Shown one piece after another: positions 32,594 through 43,839 of a stretch of DNA of 64,000 bases; the first letter of the stretch is position 1; the number at the start of each line of letters is the position of its first letter. The position numbers were made by a program, and so were the translations under genes. The stretch spans positions 83,501-147,500 of the forward strand of contig CAHIKZ030002036.1 of the NCBI GenBank assembly GCA_903632075.3, in the 5' to 3' direction. The stretch is from Acanthosepion pharaonis (Eukaryota > Mollusca > Cephalopoda > Sepiida > Sepiidae). The notes beneath the pieces were generated by a model. The model saw only the letters and a list, made by a program, of their open reading frames with translations, had not been told where the DNA came from and did no database searches.

Positions 32594-32815
32594 CTGAAGT
32601 GAGCTGAATGTGTAATGCTCCTCATGCCAATGACACTTCCACCGAGCTTTTCTATGGCATATGAGTTCACTGAATTTCTTTTGATGTGTTCCTCTTGAAT
32701 TTATATTAAAACTGGGGTCATCAGGAGAGAATGTGCACTGTTTTGGGGCCTTCCTCTCAACGGTTTCAGTTGCACACCGGTCCCACTCACTGATGTGAGG
32801 CCCCATTATAATGAT
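32594..32815 (-). other. Possible host exon or old repeat (uncertain)
   Basis: An open stretch on the minus strand with near-balanced GC and a Cys/His-rich end (ICHRKARWKCHWHEEHYTF). It stops at a perfect splice-donor match, CAG|GTGAGT (exon end 32594). No convincing acceptor, start or family match. It could be a genuine short exon or chance. Confidence 0.2.
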
Positions 32816-32984
32816 ATACAAGTGTGTTGTAGATAAAGTAGTTCAAATGTCTAACGGCAAAATTAAATTTACGAAAATTCCGAAAAACAGCAAGCCTCAT
32901 GTTCTGAGAATGCAACGGGAACCTCATTACGCATTCATGATCAGTCATGTCATGCCGTCATGTTTGCTGAAACACTCCACAGAG

Positions 32985-33715
32985 TATTTCATTTTTTCCA
33001 TATCCACATAGAACTATTCTCAGTTACTTCTATTAGGAGTTTTATACTTTTGACCCTATTACGCCCTTTGATTCCAATTTGGCCCAGAAATTGGTACAGA
33101 GTGCCTGAAACGAAACCCCTTGCTCCAATTTCCACTGCTCTAACAATTGCATTATACCTCTCCTTTATTAGCTCTGATTTTAGATTTTCATATTTATTAG
33201 TTTTATAATCGTGGCTTTGTTCCATCCGGCATTCATATGGTACTGTTAATTCAACCAGGATGATTTTATAGTTCACTCTTGACAGAAGAACAATATCTGG
33301 TCGCAGACCTTTACTTGATATTATTTTGGGGTAATCATTACACCAACCAGGAAGGTCTGCAGATACCTTCCAGATGCCACCAGAACTAAGGAGATTTTTT
33401 CCGGTATAGCTTGACATTTGCTTGTTTGCTTAGAACTGACATATCTTTTTCCTTCTGCAACAAATTTGTGGGCTGAATTAGATGACTCAGACTTCATATA
33501 TTTCTTTATAATTTTGACCAGCTCATCCAAAACACTATTGTGCCTCCATGTATATCTTCCATTGACAAGGGCTGTTTTACAGGAACTAAGAACATGTTCT
33601 AATGTTTGTTGCTTTTCCTTATACAGGGGACAAGTAGGATCACTCTCTTTCTTCCATTTAACAAGATTGTTCTTAGATGGTAGCAGGTCATACAATAATG
33701 GAGTCAGCAAAAGAT
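32985..33715 (-). pseudogene. Restriction-like-endonuclease LINE, C-terminal end
   Basis: Two minus-strand frames, joined by one frameshift near 33400, carry the end of a LINE protein of the R2/NeSL/R4-like grade. The upstream frame (33321-33710) has a zinc-knuckle-like block C-P-L-Y...H-X4-C, where the second expected Cys is Tyr. The downstream frame (32989-33417) has a PD-(D/E)XK-type endonuclease: RPDIVLLS, then VELTVPYE 14 residues after the Asp, then KTNKY. These LINEs nick their target with this domain. RT is absent, so this is a 5'-truncated copy. Codon use looks normal and the C-terminal domain is otherwise well kept. Confidence 0.72.
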
Positions 33716-34229
33716 TAATTTTAATTTACAGGAGCAACAGAAATTCTCTGGCATATTTTATATTCTGTTTGTAAATTGCAAATACAGGAAATAAATTTAT
33801 ACCATTTGAAAACAGTGATCTAAATATTTGCGAATAGAAAAAGTAAAAGACATAAAAAAGAAAATCTAAAAAACATAAAAAAGAGATGCACTTTTTCAGC
33901 AAATTCAAAATAAAAAAAATATGGCAAACTTGGACCTTTGTGCTCACAAAAAAGGGGTGTGAAAAGGACTTTTTTTTCCAATTAAACCATTTATTTTAAT
34001 CACCTTCACTCATCAACAATATTTATTATTTTTAAAAAAACAATGATTAGAATTATAATAAAACCTAAGCATATGAAAATGGATTTATATATTTTCTTTG
34101 TTCTTCAGAATTTATAACAATATAATAAACACTATTTACGATTGTTTATTGGGATGGTTAGCAAGACATCTGCTAATTGCCAATTGATTCAAACTTTAGA
34201 AAATAGTAAAAAAGAGGGATTTCCTTATA

Positions 34230-34320
34230 GTTGGTTCACATATGGGTCCAATTTGAGTTGATACCAATCAATGCTTTGTAGGTATATGGTTCAATTTGAG
34301 TTGATACCAATCAATGTTAT
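34230..34320. repeat. Short tandem duplication
   Basis: CAATTTGAGTTGATACCAAT occurs twice, about 45 bp apart. Confidence 0.85.
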
Positions 34321-34639
34321 TATTACAGTAAATATTATCAGCATTAAGACTACTTAGATACAGCTTTGTAGGAAAGATGGCCAATTTAACCAAATTTAAA
34401 ATTACGATGCTTCATCAATGCATGGAACACATACAACAAAAATCACAACAGAAAAAGACCTGATATAGAATAGGGTTCCATATGCTAATCTCATGGATCA
34501 TTGCTACTCTAGCAAGTTTAATCCTCATTTAAACTTGTAGCCTTATGTCTGACTTAGTGAAATAATTACATTCTAATAGACATTTTATTCATTATATTTT
34601 AGCTTTGGCGAAAGTTTTATGCTGATTTGGTTATTGTTA

Positions 34640-34770
34640 CTGTGGTAATAAAATAAGCTAATCCCATCTCCCCTCTCACTTGTAACCATCCACTATAATA
34701 AAATAAGCTCATCCCATCTCCCCTTTTGCTTGTAACTATCCATCATAATAAAGTAAATGTTTTCAACACT
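34640..34770. repeat. About 58-bp unit, two tandem copies; third at 35865
   Basis: AATAAAATAAGCTNATCCCA then TCTCCCCTNTNGCTTGTAAC occurs twice here and once at 35868-35930. Confidence 0.8.
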
Positions 34771-35214
34771 AAAAAGCTTCTTTTTAAAGTTGTTACTATA
34801 TTCAAGCAGTTAAGTGCCATACATGATACACATTTGGAGAATCATGTATCTATCAATACATGACCAACAAGGCAGATTTTTCCTGCAGTAGGTTGCCATT
34901 TCTTTCTGCAGTAAACTAGTTTCCAGCCAAGGCTAAAGAATCCAGGCTGCCTTGCTACTCAATCCATTAACTATTAATATATTCTATTAAAATATTCTAA
35001 TTAAAGCTATTAATATATTCAATGTTCCCATCTAATATTTGTATATTAACACGGTTCAAGTTGAATGCAAATTCATTATTATTTTTTGTTTTTTTACAGA
35101 CATCTGGTATTACTGATTTAGATTACCAACAGGCTATGATATATGGATTTATAAAACTTACACAAAGAATCAAAAAAGAAACATGATCATTTATATATAT
35201 ATATTTGTACATCA

Positions 35215-35410
35215 TGGATATTTTAGTAGGACCCAAGGTATCAGGGTATATGTTGAATTAAGTGGGGAAGAATGCATTCTTGTGGTAATTGAGGAAATTG
35301 AAAGAATGTATGGGTGAAGAGTCAGATGAGCTAGGTGCAGGATAGACAGTGTTGAACAACCTTACCCCTACTTCTCCTCTGGCCTTGTACCCCAAAATAA
35401 AGCATTTAAT
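35215..35410 (+). mobile_element. Short 3' tail of a Tx1-like LINE
   Basis: It resembles the tail at 38520-38755: GATGAGCTAGGTGCAGGATA versus GATTAGCTAGGTATAAGATA, then a CCTTACCCCTACTTCTCC-type pyrimidine stretch and an AATAAA. It is likely a 5'-truncated insertion of the same family as 36118-38755. Confidence 0.55.
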
Positions 35411-35537
35411 ATATTATTTAAATAAAAACAACAGGCTGTGATACATAGATTTATTGTCAGAAAAAACAATCCATTTGAGTGCTAATTTCTGTTTGAAAGA
35501 ATCAGATTTCAAAGATTCATTTTATCTATTTCTCTGC

Positions 35538-35540
<3 letters not shown>

Positions 35541-35592
<52 letters not shown>

Positions 35593-35603
35593 GCAGTAGC
35601 AGC
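35541..35603. repeat. (ATC)n(AGC)n trinucleotide microsatellite
   Basis: About nine ATC units followed by about eleven AGC/AGT units. The open frame across it (poly-Ile then poly-Ser) is a microsatellite artefact. Confidence 0.95.
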
Positions 35604-36025
35604 TCCCATACAACTGTTTCCTTAGTAGACACAATTGGAATAGACATGAATTTTGTAACAGAAAAAATATTTCTATTGATGATTTTCAGTTTAGAATTTA
35701 TTTCCCATAATATTTAGAGAAATGATGCTATTACAATAAAAGAATGGTGTGAGTTTCTTGGTTTCTACTAGGAATATGAATAGAGCCTTCCAAACTATAA
35801 GTATAGTCTGGTGAAAATAAAGCAACACTATTGTAACGTCTTAAGAAAATAGTATGCATATTGTGGTAATAAAATAAGCACATCCCATCTCCCCTCTCAC
35901 TTATAAACATCTCCTATAATGAAATAATACAATAAAAAGTTGTATCAGTTATGAAGAATTTATATTTTAATATTTGCTTTGTAATAAGGTCTTTGAGCTT
36001 TTCCAAAAATTCCCTTCTGAAGAGG

Positions 36026-36061
36026 TACACACACACACACATGCACACACACACACACACA
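36026..36061. repeat. (CA)n microsatellite
   Basis: Interrupted ACACAC run. Confidence 0.9.
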
Positions 36062-36330
36062 GAGAAGATATGAAAACAAAAACTCATAATGAAAACTAAG
36101 AAAAATATGCCTGTCACAGCCGCCTTAGAAAAACGACCTTGACCTTCACAACCCTTGATCTCGCAAATTTAAGTCCAGCAGCATGTGAGAAACTGGACAA
36201 CTGGACCAATATGGTTGATTCCAAAACTGTACCTCATGAGCATTGGATTAGGCAGTGCTTCCCAAACATTGAACAACATGGGGAATAATTTTATATCTAC
36301 AGTTTTCTACTCCCTCTAGCCAGGGAGTAC

Positions 36331-36972
36331 TTGAACAAATCGTTCCATATATTGTTAGCCCTTTTTTCATCCAAATCCAAGCTGCTCAGCCTGGTGGCCT
36401 GGATAAAAGACAACGATGAAGTCACGCTGATCAATTTAGATCAGTCCAAGGCATTTGATAGGGTTGACCATTGCTACCTTGCTGCTGTCCTGCAGGTCGC
36501 TGGATTCGAACCCAACTTCTGCTGCTGGATTGGCCTCCTGTATTGTTCTCCCAGTGCTGTGGTACAGGTAAACAGGAAGCTGTCAGGCACTTTTGTACTG
36601 TCTAGGTCAGTTTGTCAGGGTTGTCCATTGTCGCCCCTACTTTATGCTTTGGTGCTGGAGCCTCTCCTTTGCTGGATGAGGAACAGGCCATGCAGTCTGG
36701 CCCTACATGGAATCGCTGTTTCTGGAGGGGCTCAAGCCAGGGTTTCTGCATACATCGATGACGTATCTGCCTTCGTGTTGTCCTGCAGTGACATTGAGGT
36801 AGTACTGAAGGCACTTGATCGGTACGAAAAGGTGACAGGGGCCAAGATTAACTGTGACAAGTTGTCTGGTTTGCGGTTAGGTGCCTGGAAGGGGGTCGAT
36901 CTTCTGGGGTCTTTCAGTTGGGCAGACGGTCATGTCCACATTCTTGGAGTGTGGTTTGGACCTGACCTCTAG
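36331..36972 (+). pseudogene. Tx1-like LINE reverse transcriptase, central part
   Basis: 213 open residues. LDQSKAFDRVD at residues 36-46 holds the first catalytic Asp. QGCPLSPLLYALV at 96-108 is the template-grip motif. YIDDV at 141-145 is the catalytic YADD box with Ile for Ala; both Asp are kept. GAKINCDKLSGLRLG at about 170-184 follows, as in Tx1 proteins. The frame stops at TAG (36970-36972) in ...WFGPDL, and the thumb continues in other frames. No initiator or endonuclease is present. It would be inactive alone. Confidence 0.82.
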
Positions 36973-37040
36973 CTGGAGAAAATTGGTCTGAAGTATGAGC
37001 AAAGGTTGACGTAGCCGGTCAGACTTGGCGTTGACGGAGG

Positions 37041-38160
37041 TTGTCTGTGAAGGGCAGGGTGGAGGTGTGTGCTACTTACATTTTCCCAATTGTCCTTTAT
37101 CAATTGTCTATACTTCCCATCTGTAAAGATCATAGGAAGCCGCTCGAGTGCTCACTATCCTTCATTTTGTGGAGAGGACGTAAGAATCAGGTCGACAGAG
37201 GAGCCTGTGCACGTCTGTGCCATGGGGGGCTGGGAATGCCACACTTGGTGAGCCACAAACTCGCCTCGAGGTTGGCTTTCCTACACCGCACATTGACAGG
37301 AGATTTGATTATGGTGGGGATTGTTAGGAACGCATTCTCTTTCATTACTATCAGTCCCCCCAGCTCGTGGATTGAGCACCATCATTAACCCAGGTTCAAT
37401 CGGATTTCTTTTGAGAGTGTCGGTCTGCCTTGTTGGCTGTTCCTTGGTCCAGTGACCTTTCTCAGCCTAGGAAGGTCTTCTATCATAATTTAGTGGAGGG
37501 GGTCGCAAAGGATCCTCTATGTGAGCAGCTCGACATGTCTTGGGAGCCAGCGGTGGATTATCTCAGTAACCCTGAGTTTTTGCTTACCTGGCTTGGAATC
37601 AGCAGCCTCTCAATGACATGGCTTTCATATGTGGCTTGGCGGATTTGCCAGACTGTGAATGGTGTGATCTTGGTTTAGAAGAAACGGCTTTGCATGCCTT
37701 CTATCATTGTTGCCGGGTCCTGCCCCTTATGGGACCATTTCGGTGAGTTGACGGCTCGTCTCGCTCCCAAACAGCTTGTGCTCATTGATTGCACATATGT
37801 GTGTGACAGTGTGTCGCCCCTGTTTTTTGGGGTGAAACGGATGGTGTTTCTCATATTGCTGGCCACGGCCCGAATGGTGATTTGGACAACACGAATGGAG
37901 GAAATCTTGCAAGGCAACCGTCTTTCTCATCATGATCTAATCTGATTCTTTTAGCATCAGCTCAAGATGAAGATTAGAACTGATAGGAAACGCTTGCATT
38001 TGACAGTCTTCAGCGAAAGGTGGGTGACTGAGGTGAGTTTGGCTCATTTGAACAGGGCTAGCCTTGATTTTAGGTCAACATACGTCACATCGGGGTGGTT
38101 TCCTGCAGAGCCCTCCCTTTGGTTAGGTTAGATAAACTTTTGTGTACCTAGTTAATGTGA
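37041..38160 (+). pseudogene. Tx1-like LINE C-terminal region, frameshifted
   Basis: Continues 36331-36972 through open pieces at 37041-37388, 37430-37678 and 37694-37945. Typical features are ILWRGRKNQVDR and GGLGMPHLVSHKLASRLAFL (a common post-RT block). In another frame, CDLGLEETALHAFYHC near 37660-37710 gives a C-X8-H-X3-H-X-C zinc-binding-like pattern. At least three frame changes. Confidence 0.7.
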
Positions 38161-38759
38161 GTAAGTGTTGTTCTTGGCCTGTTCCCAGCTGCCTCTTTGG
38201 TTATGATTCAAGTTGAGATTTCCAACCTCCCCATTTTGTTTTTTGGCCCTCTTTTTATCTCAACCGAGTCAGCTTTTTTGTTCCCATGTTCATATATATT
38301 TTCTCCTTTTCCCACTCTCTTAGTGAGAGAGCTCCTTGATTTTGTCCAGTGGGCAGAATACAGCAGCCTCTCTCCTTCTTGAGGGTTGGACGAGCCCTAC
38401 TAACATCAGTTATGTTCAGTTCACTTTGTGTTCATGTTTTGTTTGTTATTGGTTCATCTCTCTTCCCTCTCATTTGTCATCTTTAGAATTATATATATAG
38501 TTTATTATCATTAAATTTTTATGGCATGGGGCACATTTTGTAGGTTCCCCTTGAGAGGATGTGGTATTATGGTGTATGGAGGATTGATTGGTGACAGATG
38601 AGTCTTTATGGTGAATGGGCAAATTGTAATGAGTGAATGGGTTGTGAATCGGATTAGCTAGGTATAAGATAGTAAGTGAAGACCAGCCTCAACCCCTCCC
38701 CTTTTTTCGGACTTGTGCCATAATTGTATTTTTATGCAATAAATATTGGCTTAGATCAA

Positions 38760-39308
38760 AGTGTAGTACAGTACCTTTGTGAGTTTCTGGTGCTTCATCG
38801 AGAGAATACTCTTCAGCGTGATCCCATTTCCGCGGTCAATCCGCCCTGGAAGACGTATCGCCTCTCTGACTCCAGCTTCGTCAAGTGCTACCCTTTGGCA
38901 TGATCCCACCTACATGGCTGATCCGCCCTGGAAGTCATATCACTATACTGACTCGGCCCTGTTTAGGGACTCGTCCTAACTGATCCAACAAATCTTCATG
39001 TGTCATTAATCAACCAGCTGCTCTTGCCAACATTTCTCCCATCTGGCAGTTGACCAGCTATCGCCATTAATCAACTCTACACTCGTTTCGCTGATACAAT
39101 AGAATTAACTTCCCCTGAAGGAAACCAGTCATACTGGACCCAACACCAATACAAACATATTTCTCCAGAAAATACACTATTGTACATTTTGGATAAATAA
39201 AATCTATGTTTATTGTTTTTTAAACCTCTGCCTATGTCCCCTCATTGTCTTGACTGTTCACACCTTTCTTCCAAAAGCTTGCGGGAATGACATCCTTATC
39301 GGCCCTGC
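38760..39308 (+). repeat. LTR-like or unknown GC-richer block with internal duplication
   Basis: Two direct copies of about 60 bp (38815-38872 and 38896-38955) share GATCCGCCCTGGAAG or GTCAATCCGCCCTGGAAG. Further on, an AATAAA lies near 39197 and the block ends GGCCCTGCAACA. It may be an LTR (TGTCATTAATC at 39000 to CTGCAACA) but no target duplication is seen. Confidence 0.35.
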
Positions 39309-39309
39309 A

Positions 39310-40015
39310 ACATACCCCCCTCCCTGATATATAATCAGTTGACTTGTGTTAACATATATATCTGAATTATTTATAAAGGAAGTACTAAGGAAATGTTTCC
39401 TGAGCTTGTGGAAAAATGAACTCCTAAGAATTTTGGAGAATACCTTAGTGGAAATACAGAAAATTTTATTTACACATGCTCAAAACATTAATCAATCTGT
39501 AAATAATAAGGTAATTTATAAGTATTGAATCAATATGTATTTATGTATTACATTCACCATAGGTAACATAGTAAAAAAAAGTATTAATATATTATTTACT
39601 TAGTCTGGTACAAGACCACAATTGTGGGTTGCTCAGTAACAATTAAATTTATAGCTGAATATAAAACTGCAAAGAAAAGACTTATTGAAAATTTATAAAA
39701 TTCAATTCATAAATATTCATCAGAGAAAAATGTTTTCATTAATGTGTCTAAAATGTGAAATATTTTTTTGCATGTTAAATATATCTCTAAATATTCACAA
39801 AATCATTTTCTTGTTTGAATATGAAGAACTTTACCTGAATATAGATTTAATATTGTGAATAACAAAATGTTCATTCATTTATTGTTTGCATTTTTTATTC
39901 TGTGTAAAATCATTGGTTTATTGATTACTAATATTTTTCTCACTCCCTTAGCATAATACTAATTATAAATTAATTAATTATAAATTATTGCGATATTTCC
40001 TGTAACATGTTCCCT
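39310..40015. other. AT-rich non-coding stretch
   Basis: Nothing recognisable. Confidence 0.5.
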
Positions 40016-40019
40016 TAAA

Positions 40020-40450
40020 TTAAAACTTCAGAGAATTCATTTTTAAAAATTAAAATCTTTAGAGAATTCATTTAAAGAAATAAATTTAATTTTTAAAATT
40101 GAATTCTATGAAAATTTTACTGCATGGAATTCTTTTTTAAAAATTAAAATCTCTTGAGAATTCTTTTTTAAAAATTAAAATCTTCACAGAATTCATTTTT
40201 TAAAATTAAAGTCTTCAGAGAATTTATGTTTTAAAATTAAAATAATCAGGGAATTCTTTAAAAAATTTAAAATTATATCTGAGAATTTTTTTAAAAATAA
40301 AATCTTCTGAGAATTCCGTTCTAAATATTAAAATCTTCTGAGAAAATTCCTTTTTAAAAAATTAAAATCTTTGTAGAATACATTTTTAAAAATTAAAATC
40401 TTCATAGAATTCATTTTAAAAAATTAAAATCTTCAGAGAATTCATTTTAA
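40020..40450. repeat. Degenerate 30-35-bp minisatellite
   Basis: Around twelve units of ATTAAAATCTTCAGAGAATT then CATTTTTAAAA with indels. Every unit has a GAATTC-like core. Confidence 0.92.
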
Positions 40451-40550
40451 TAAATTGAAATGCAATTAAATTGGAGCTATAATATTTAGTAAAATATTTT
40501 TTTCATGTGTGTATTTCAAAATTAAATATGACATTTTCATGGAAGAGAAG

Positions 40551-41269
40551 TGTTGGGGATGTGCAGAATTAATTAATCGTAATTGAGTGAATCAGAAGGA
40601 ATTTGTGTAGGTTGCGTGTCTTTCTGAATCCACAAACAAATACATAAACGAATTTTAAATACAATCAAAAACAAGACATATTCAATTTAGAAACCAACCA
40701 AACATTTATATACAATTAAAAGTAATATATATACAGGATATTTTGGTATATGTTACTATGGTAAAGTGTGTGTGATATTTGAGGTTTCGGTATGTCTCTT
40801 TTTGTATTTGTATGTTCAGTTACAGTCTTTCTGGAGTTGTTGATTTTTACTTAATAATGTAGTGAGTATAGTTCACTTTGGATAAGCAAAGTTGTTTTAG
40901 GTTTGTAATTGGATGTCCACAGAGTTGGTCGAGTTTAAATTGCAAGTGAGTCAGCGTTGATGTACTTTTGCACGGTAAAGTCATGATTTCGAGTGACGTG
41001 GAATATGTTGGCAACTTCTCTGTGGATGTTTGTCTCTGACCCTTTTGGTCAGTCGGTGTTTTCTTTTATATGTTTTTGAAAGTCCAAAATCGGCTCAAAG
41101 AAGTTTTGGCGCAATTTCGTTTTGCACGTAAAACTTTCAGATTATTGTGTCGTTAACCAATGAGATTTGTTGATTCGCCTAGTATGTTTTTTATTGGTTT
41201 TAGATTTTAGACACCATCAAAACAAAGTTAAGATGTTTTGATTATCAAAATTATTCTTTTGAGGTGACA
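40551..41269 (-). mobile_element. Putative solo LTR (or promoter-like CpG block)
   Basis: Read on the minus strand, it starts TGTCACC and ends CCCCAACA. Between them are a CCAAT box (CATTGGTTAAC), a TATA-like ACATATAAAAGAAAA and a run of CpG-containing sequence absent from its surroundings. Order and spacing suit an LTR promoter. No target duplication or internal region was seen, so the ends and the call are tentative. It could instead be a host promoter. Confidence 0.35.
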
Positions 41270-41886
41270 TTTAATATAAGTAACCTTTTTTTTTAGCCCA
41301 GAGCTAATGTCAATAGTAAGTATAAACAATGTGACACCATCCCTAGTATACATAATACTAGCTCAACAGTTGGATAAAAAAAAAAAATTGTATATGAAGA
41401 AATGAAAAAATAAATGTGGTAAGATTAAAATTAGAAAAACATAAATACAAATTTTAATTTTAATATATTTTAAAATGCAATGAAAACACTAGTTTTCTAT
41501 TGCATTTACATATCTATTCATTTGAAATTTGTTATTAAGCATATCAAATAAATCCTCTTATACAAGAGAAAGTAAAAAAAAAAAAAACATTAAAGAATAA
41601 TAATGTCCATAATCATAGCTGAGGTTATTTTTCACCTGTGCCAGTGACTGGTGTTTGAACACAGGTAAAATTGAGAATTTTGAATGATGATTATGAAAAG
41701 CAGAGAAAACTTTCCACCTAGAAAGACAGTTGCAACATGGTCTTCTCTTAATTTGCTCTCACATTAAGCATGGTTAAGGTTGGTAAATATTATTACCAGC
41801 CAATAATAAAGATAGAATTTATATTTGATGACTTGATGTTGCAGATTAAAAATTGGCCTATTGCACCAGTATAGAATATGTTCTCA

Positions 41887-41888
41887 AG

Positions 41889-41956
<68 letters not shown>

Positions 41957-41966
41957 TATATATATA
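41887..41966. repeat. (TA)n(TG)n(TA)n compound microsatellite
   Basis: Long TG run flanked by TA runs. Confidence 0.95.
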
Positions 41967-41984
41967 TAATAAATACAATACTTC

Positions 41985-42785
41985 TTTTCAAATCAGGAAA
42001 TGAAAGTTGTCTTGAATGGCCACTCTCCTAGATCTTTTTGCATTAAAGAAGGTGTTCCCCAGGACTCTATCATCGGATCTACATTGTTTCTCATTTTCCC
42101 CAACAACCTTCCTGATGTCATCAGTTCTCAACTTGGCATCTATGCTGATTCACACAACTATTTACTCCTGTCTTAATAGTAAAACTAATTGATTCAATAA
42201 AGTCAAATTAGTAGCTGATCTCAAAAATGGCCTACAATCTATTGTTAAATGGGGCAGAGAGTGGCTTTTTAATTTTAACATTTCCAAAACAAAACTGCTC
42301 TCTTTTAATCATTTGATAGAACTTTTTTACCTACCATCAGTATGGCTGATGCGAACCACCAGAGAGTGACACACTGGACTAATGTTTTCAGCTGAAATGA
42401 ACTGAAAAGAATATATTAAATCAATTACTAAGTCTGCAGCTAATAAAGCTGGTTCATAATGTCATACTAGACAATTTTTCTTGCCAGACTTTATCATACA
42501 TATTCATAAGTCTAATATTTGTCCATGCTTTGAATATCGCTACCACATATGGTCTAGTGCTCCTGCTATATATTTAGAGATTTTTTTTATAAAATCCAAA
42601 GAAGAAACAGCAATGTCATTGGTCCTGACCTGGCATCTCAGCTTCAGTATCTTCCCCATTGCCATAACATAGATTCTCTGCCATTCCTATAAATACTTTC
42701 TTGGTAGTTGTTCAGATGAACTTTCTACTATGTTACCTAGACTTTATTAATTTAAGCTCAGTACTGGATTGGTGGCAGGGTCTTA
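41985..42785 (+). mobile_element. Decayed CR1/Jockey-type LINE fragment
   Basis: The plus-strand translation in shifting frames parallels the RT of the 55231 LINE: ...EMKVVLNGHSPRSFCIKEGV, PQDSIIGSTLFLIF, then YADSHNY (YADD equivalent with the second Asp changed). It continues WGREWLFNFNISKTKLLSF, then IHKSNICPCFEYRYHIWSS (42500-42560), to a C-terminal LWNSLP-type end. Several stops. It also shows the ancestral reading KTKLLS at about 42290, which the 55231 copy has lost by a one-base deletion. Confidence 0.75.
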
Positions 42786-42829
42786 TAATGTCCGTTCTTG
42801 TTATAAATATAATATATAAAGAATTAATA

Positions 42830-42990
42830 GATTATATTTTTTAACCCAATATATTTTTATTACTTCAAATATTATTTCTAGTGGATACCAATATTTGAGT
42901 AGATGCTCTGTTTTTAAACAGTATTTATTTCATCTACTGGCCTTGAGGAAAATTCTACTGAAGGGGACAATTTTATTTTGCTGTACAAGC
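42830..42990. repeat. Dispersed repeat shared with 46175-46330
   Basis: TATTTGAGTAGATGCTCTGT then TTTTAAACAGTATT and TACTGGCCTTGAG resemble 46253-46310 (TATTTGAGTAAATGCTCTGT ... TACTGGCTTGAG). Confidence 0.7.
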
Positions 42991-43625
42991 CAATAGACAA
43001 AATAAAATTGTTTAAAAATACAGAAAACCTAATCATGTACAGGTATAACATTTAAATAATAAAGTAAAGAATTAGTAAAAATATAAAATAAAGAAGTAAT
43101 AAAAATATGAAATATATATGATAGATACTTTTGTCATTTTTTATGCATGACAGTCAAAAATTTAGTCTTTTCTTTATTACTTTAGTATCTTCAGTGAGAG
43201 ACTAATTCTGGTATGCTTTTGCAAACCATACCAACATCTTCACACACAAAATATTGAACAGAGACAGTTTTCTTCTGAATTTGCCTTAGATCCTTGATCA
43301 GATTGCCACTTTGGCATGTTTTTCTTCACATATTACTATCAGCAGCATACTCCATAAATTTTGATTATTGTATTGTGGGTGTTACCTTTTTTTGTTGCAA
43401 GGTGTGATTGTTTTTCCAGTAAACATTTAATGACTCCTGGTACATTTGTCTTACAAATAATATTTAGTGGACTTATGAGAGTCCAGGTAAAAATAAGAAA
43501 CACAAAACATGGAATTTAAAACAAACAACAATTAATGCATATTATTAACAAAAGGAATTACATGTGTACATAATTGAAATCAAAGGAAAAGACATTAAAA
43601 CTCACTATAAGAATGTGTTTAATAG

Positions 43626-43631
43626 TGTGTG

Positions 43632-43684
<53 letters not shown>

Positions 43685-43685
43685 C
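43626..43685. repeat. (GT)n(GA)n microsatellite
   Basis: GT run followed by GA run. Open frames on both strands here are artefacts. Confidence 0.95.
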
Positions 43686-43839
43686 AAGCATGTGTGTGGG
43701 AGTTCAATAACCAGCAAACCAAGGAAACAAATGTGGCCCAGCAGGGGATACCCTTAACTATGTGCAACTACATCTGGAGGCAGGAGATAAAAGAGAGAAA
43801 GAAAAGGAAATGTTGTTTTTTATAAACTTATATAGCACT

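Larger units (their letters stand above)
36118..38755 (+). mobile_element. Tx1/L1-group LINE, 5'-truncated, with 3' UTR
   Basis: GC-richer than its surroundings. The RT body is followed by a C-terminal domain, a CCHC-like segment near 37670-37720, and a 3' UTR ending at an AATAAA near 38741. The domain order and the LDQSKAFDRVD / QGCPLSPLLYALV style fit the Tx1-like branch of the L1 group. The left edge near 36118 falls inside the RT region, so it is 5'-truncated. Confidence 0.75.

Noticed and set aside
35454..35717. Open frame with poly-Ile and poly-Ser
   Set aside because: Microsatellite (ATC)n(AGC)n read in frame; no flanking domain.
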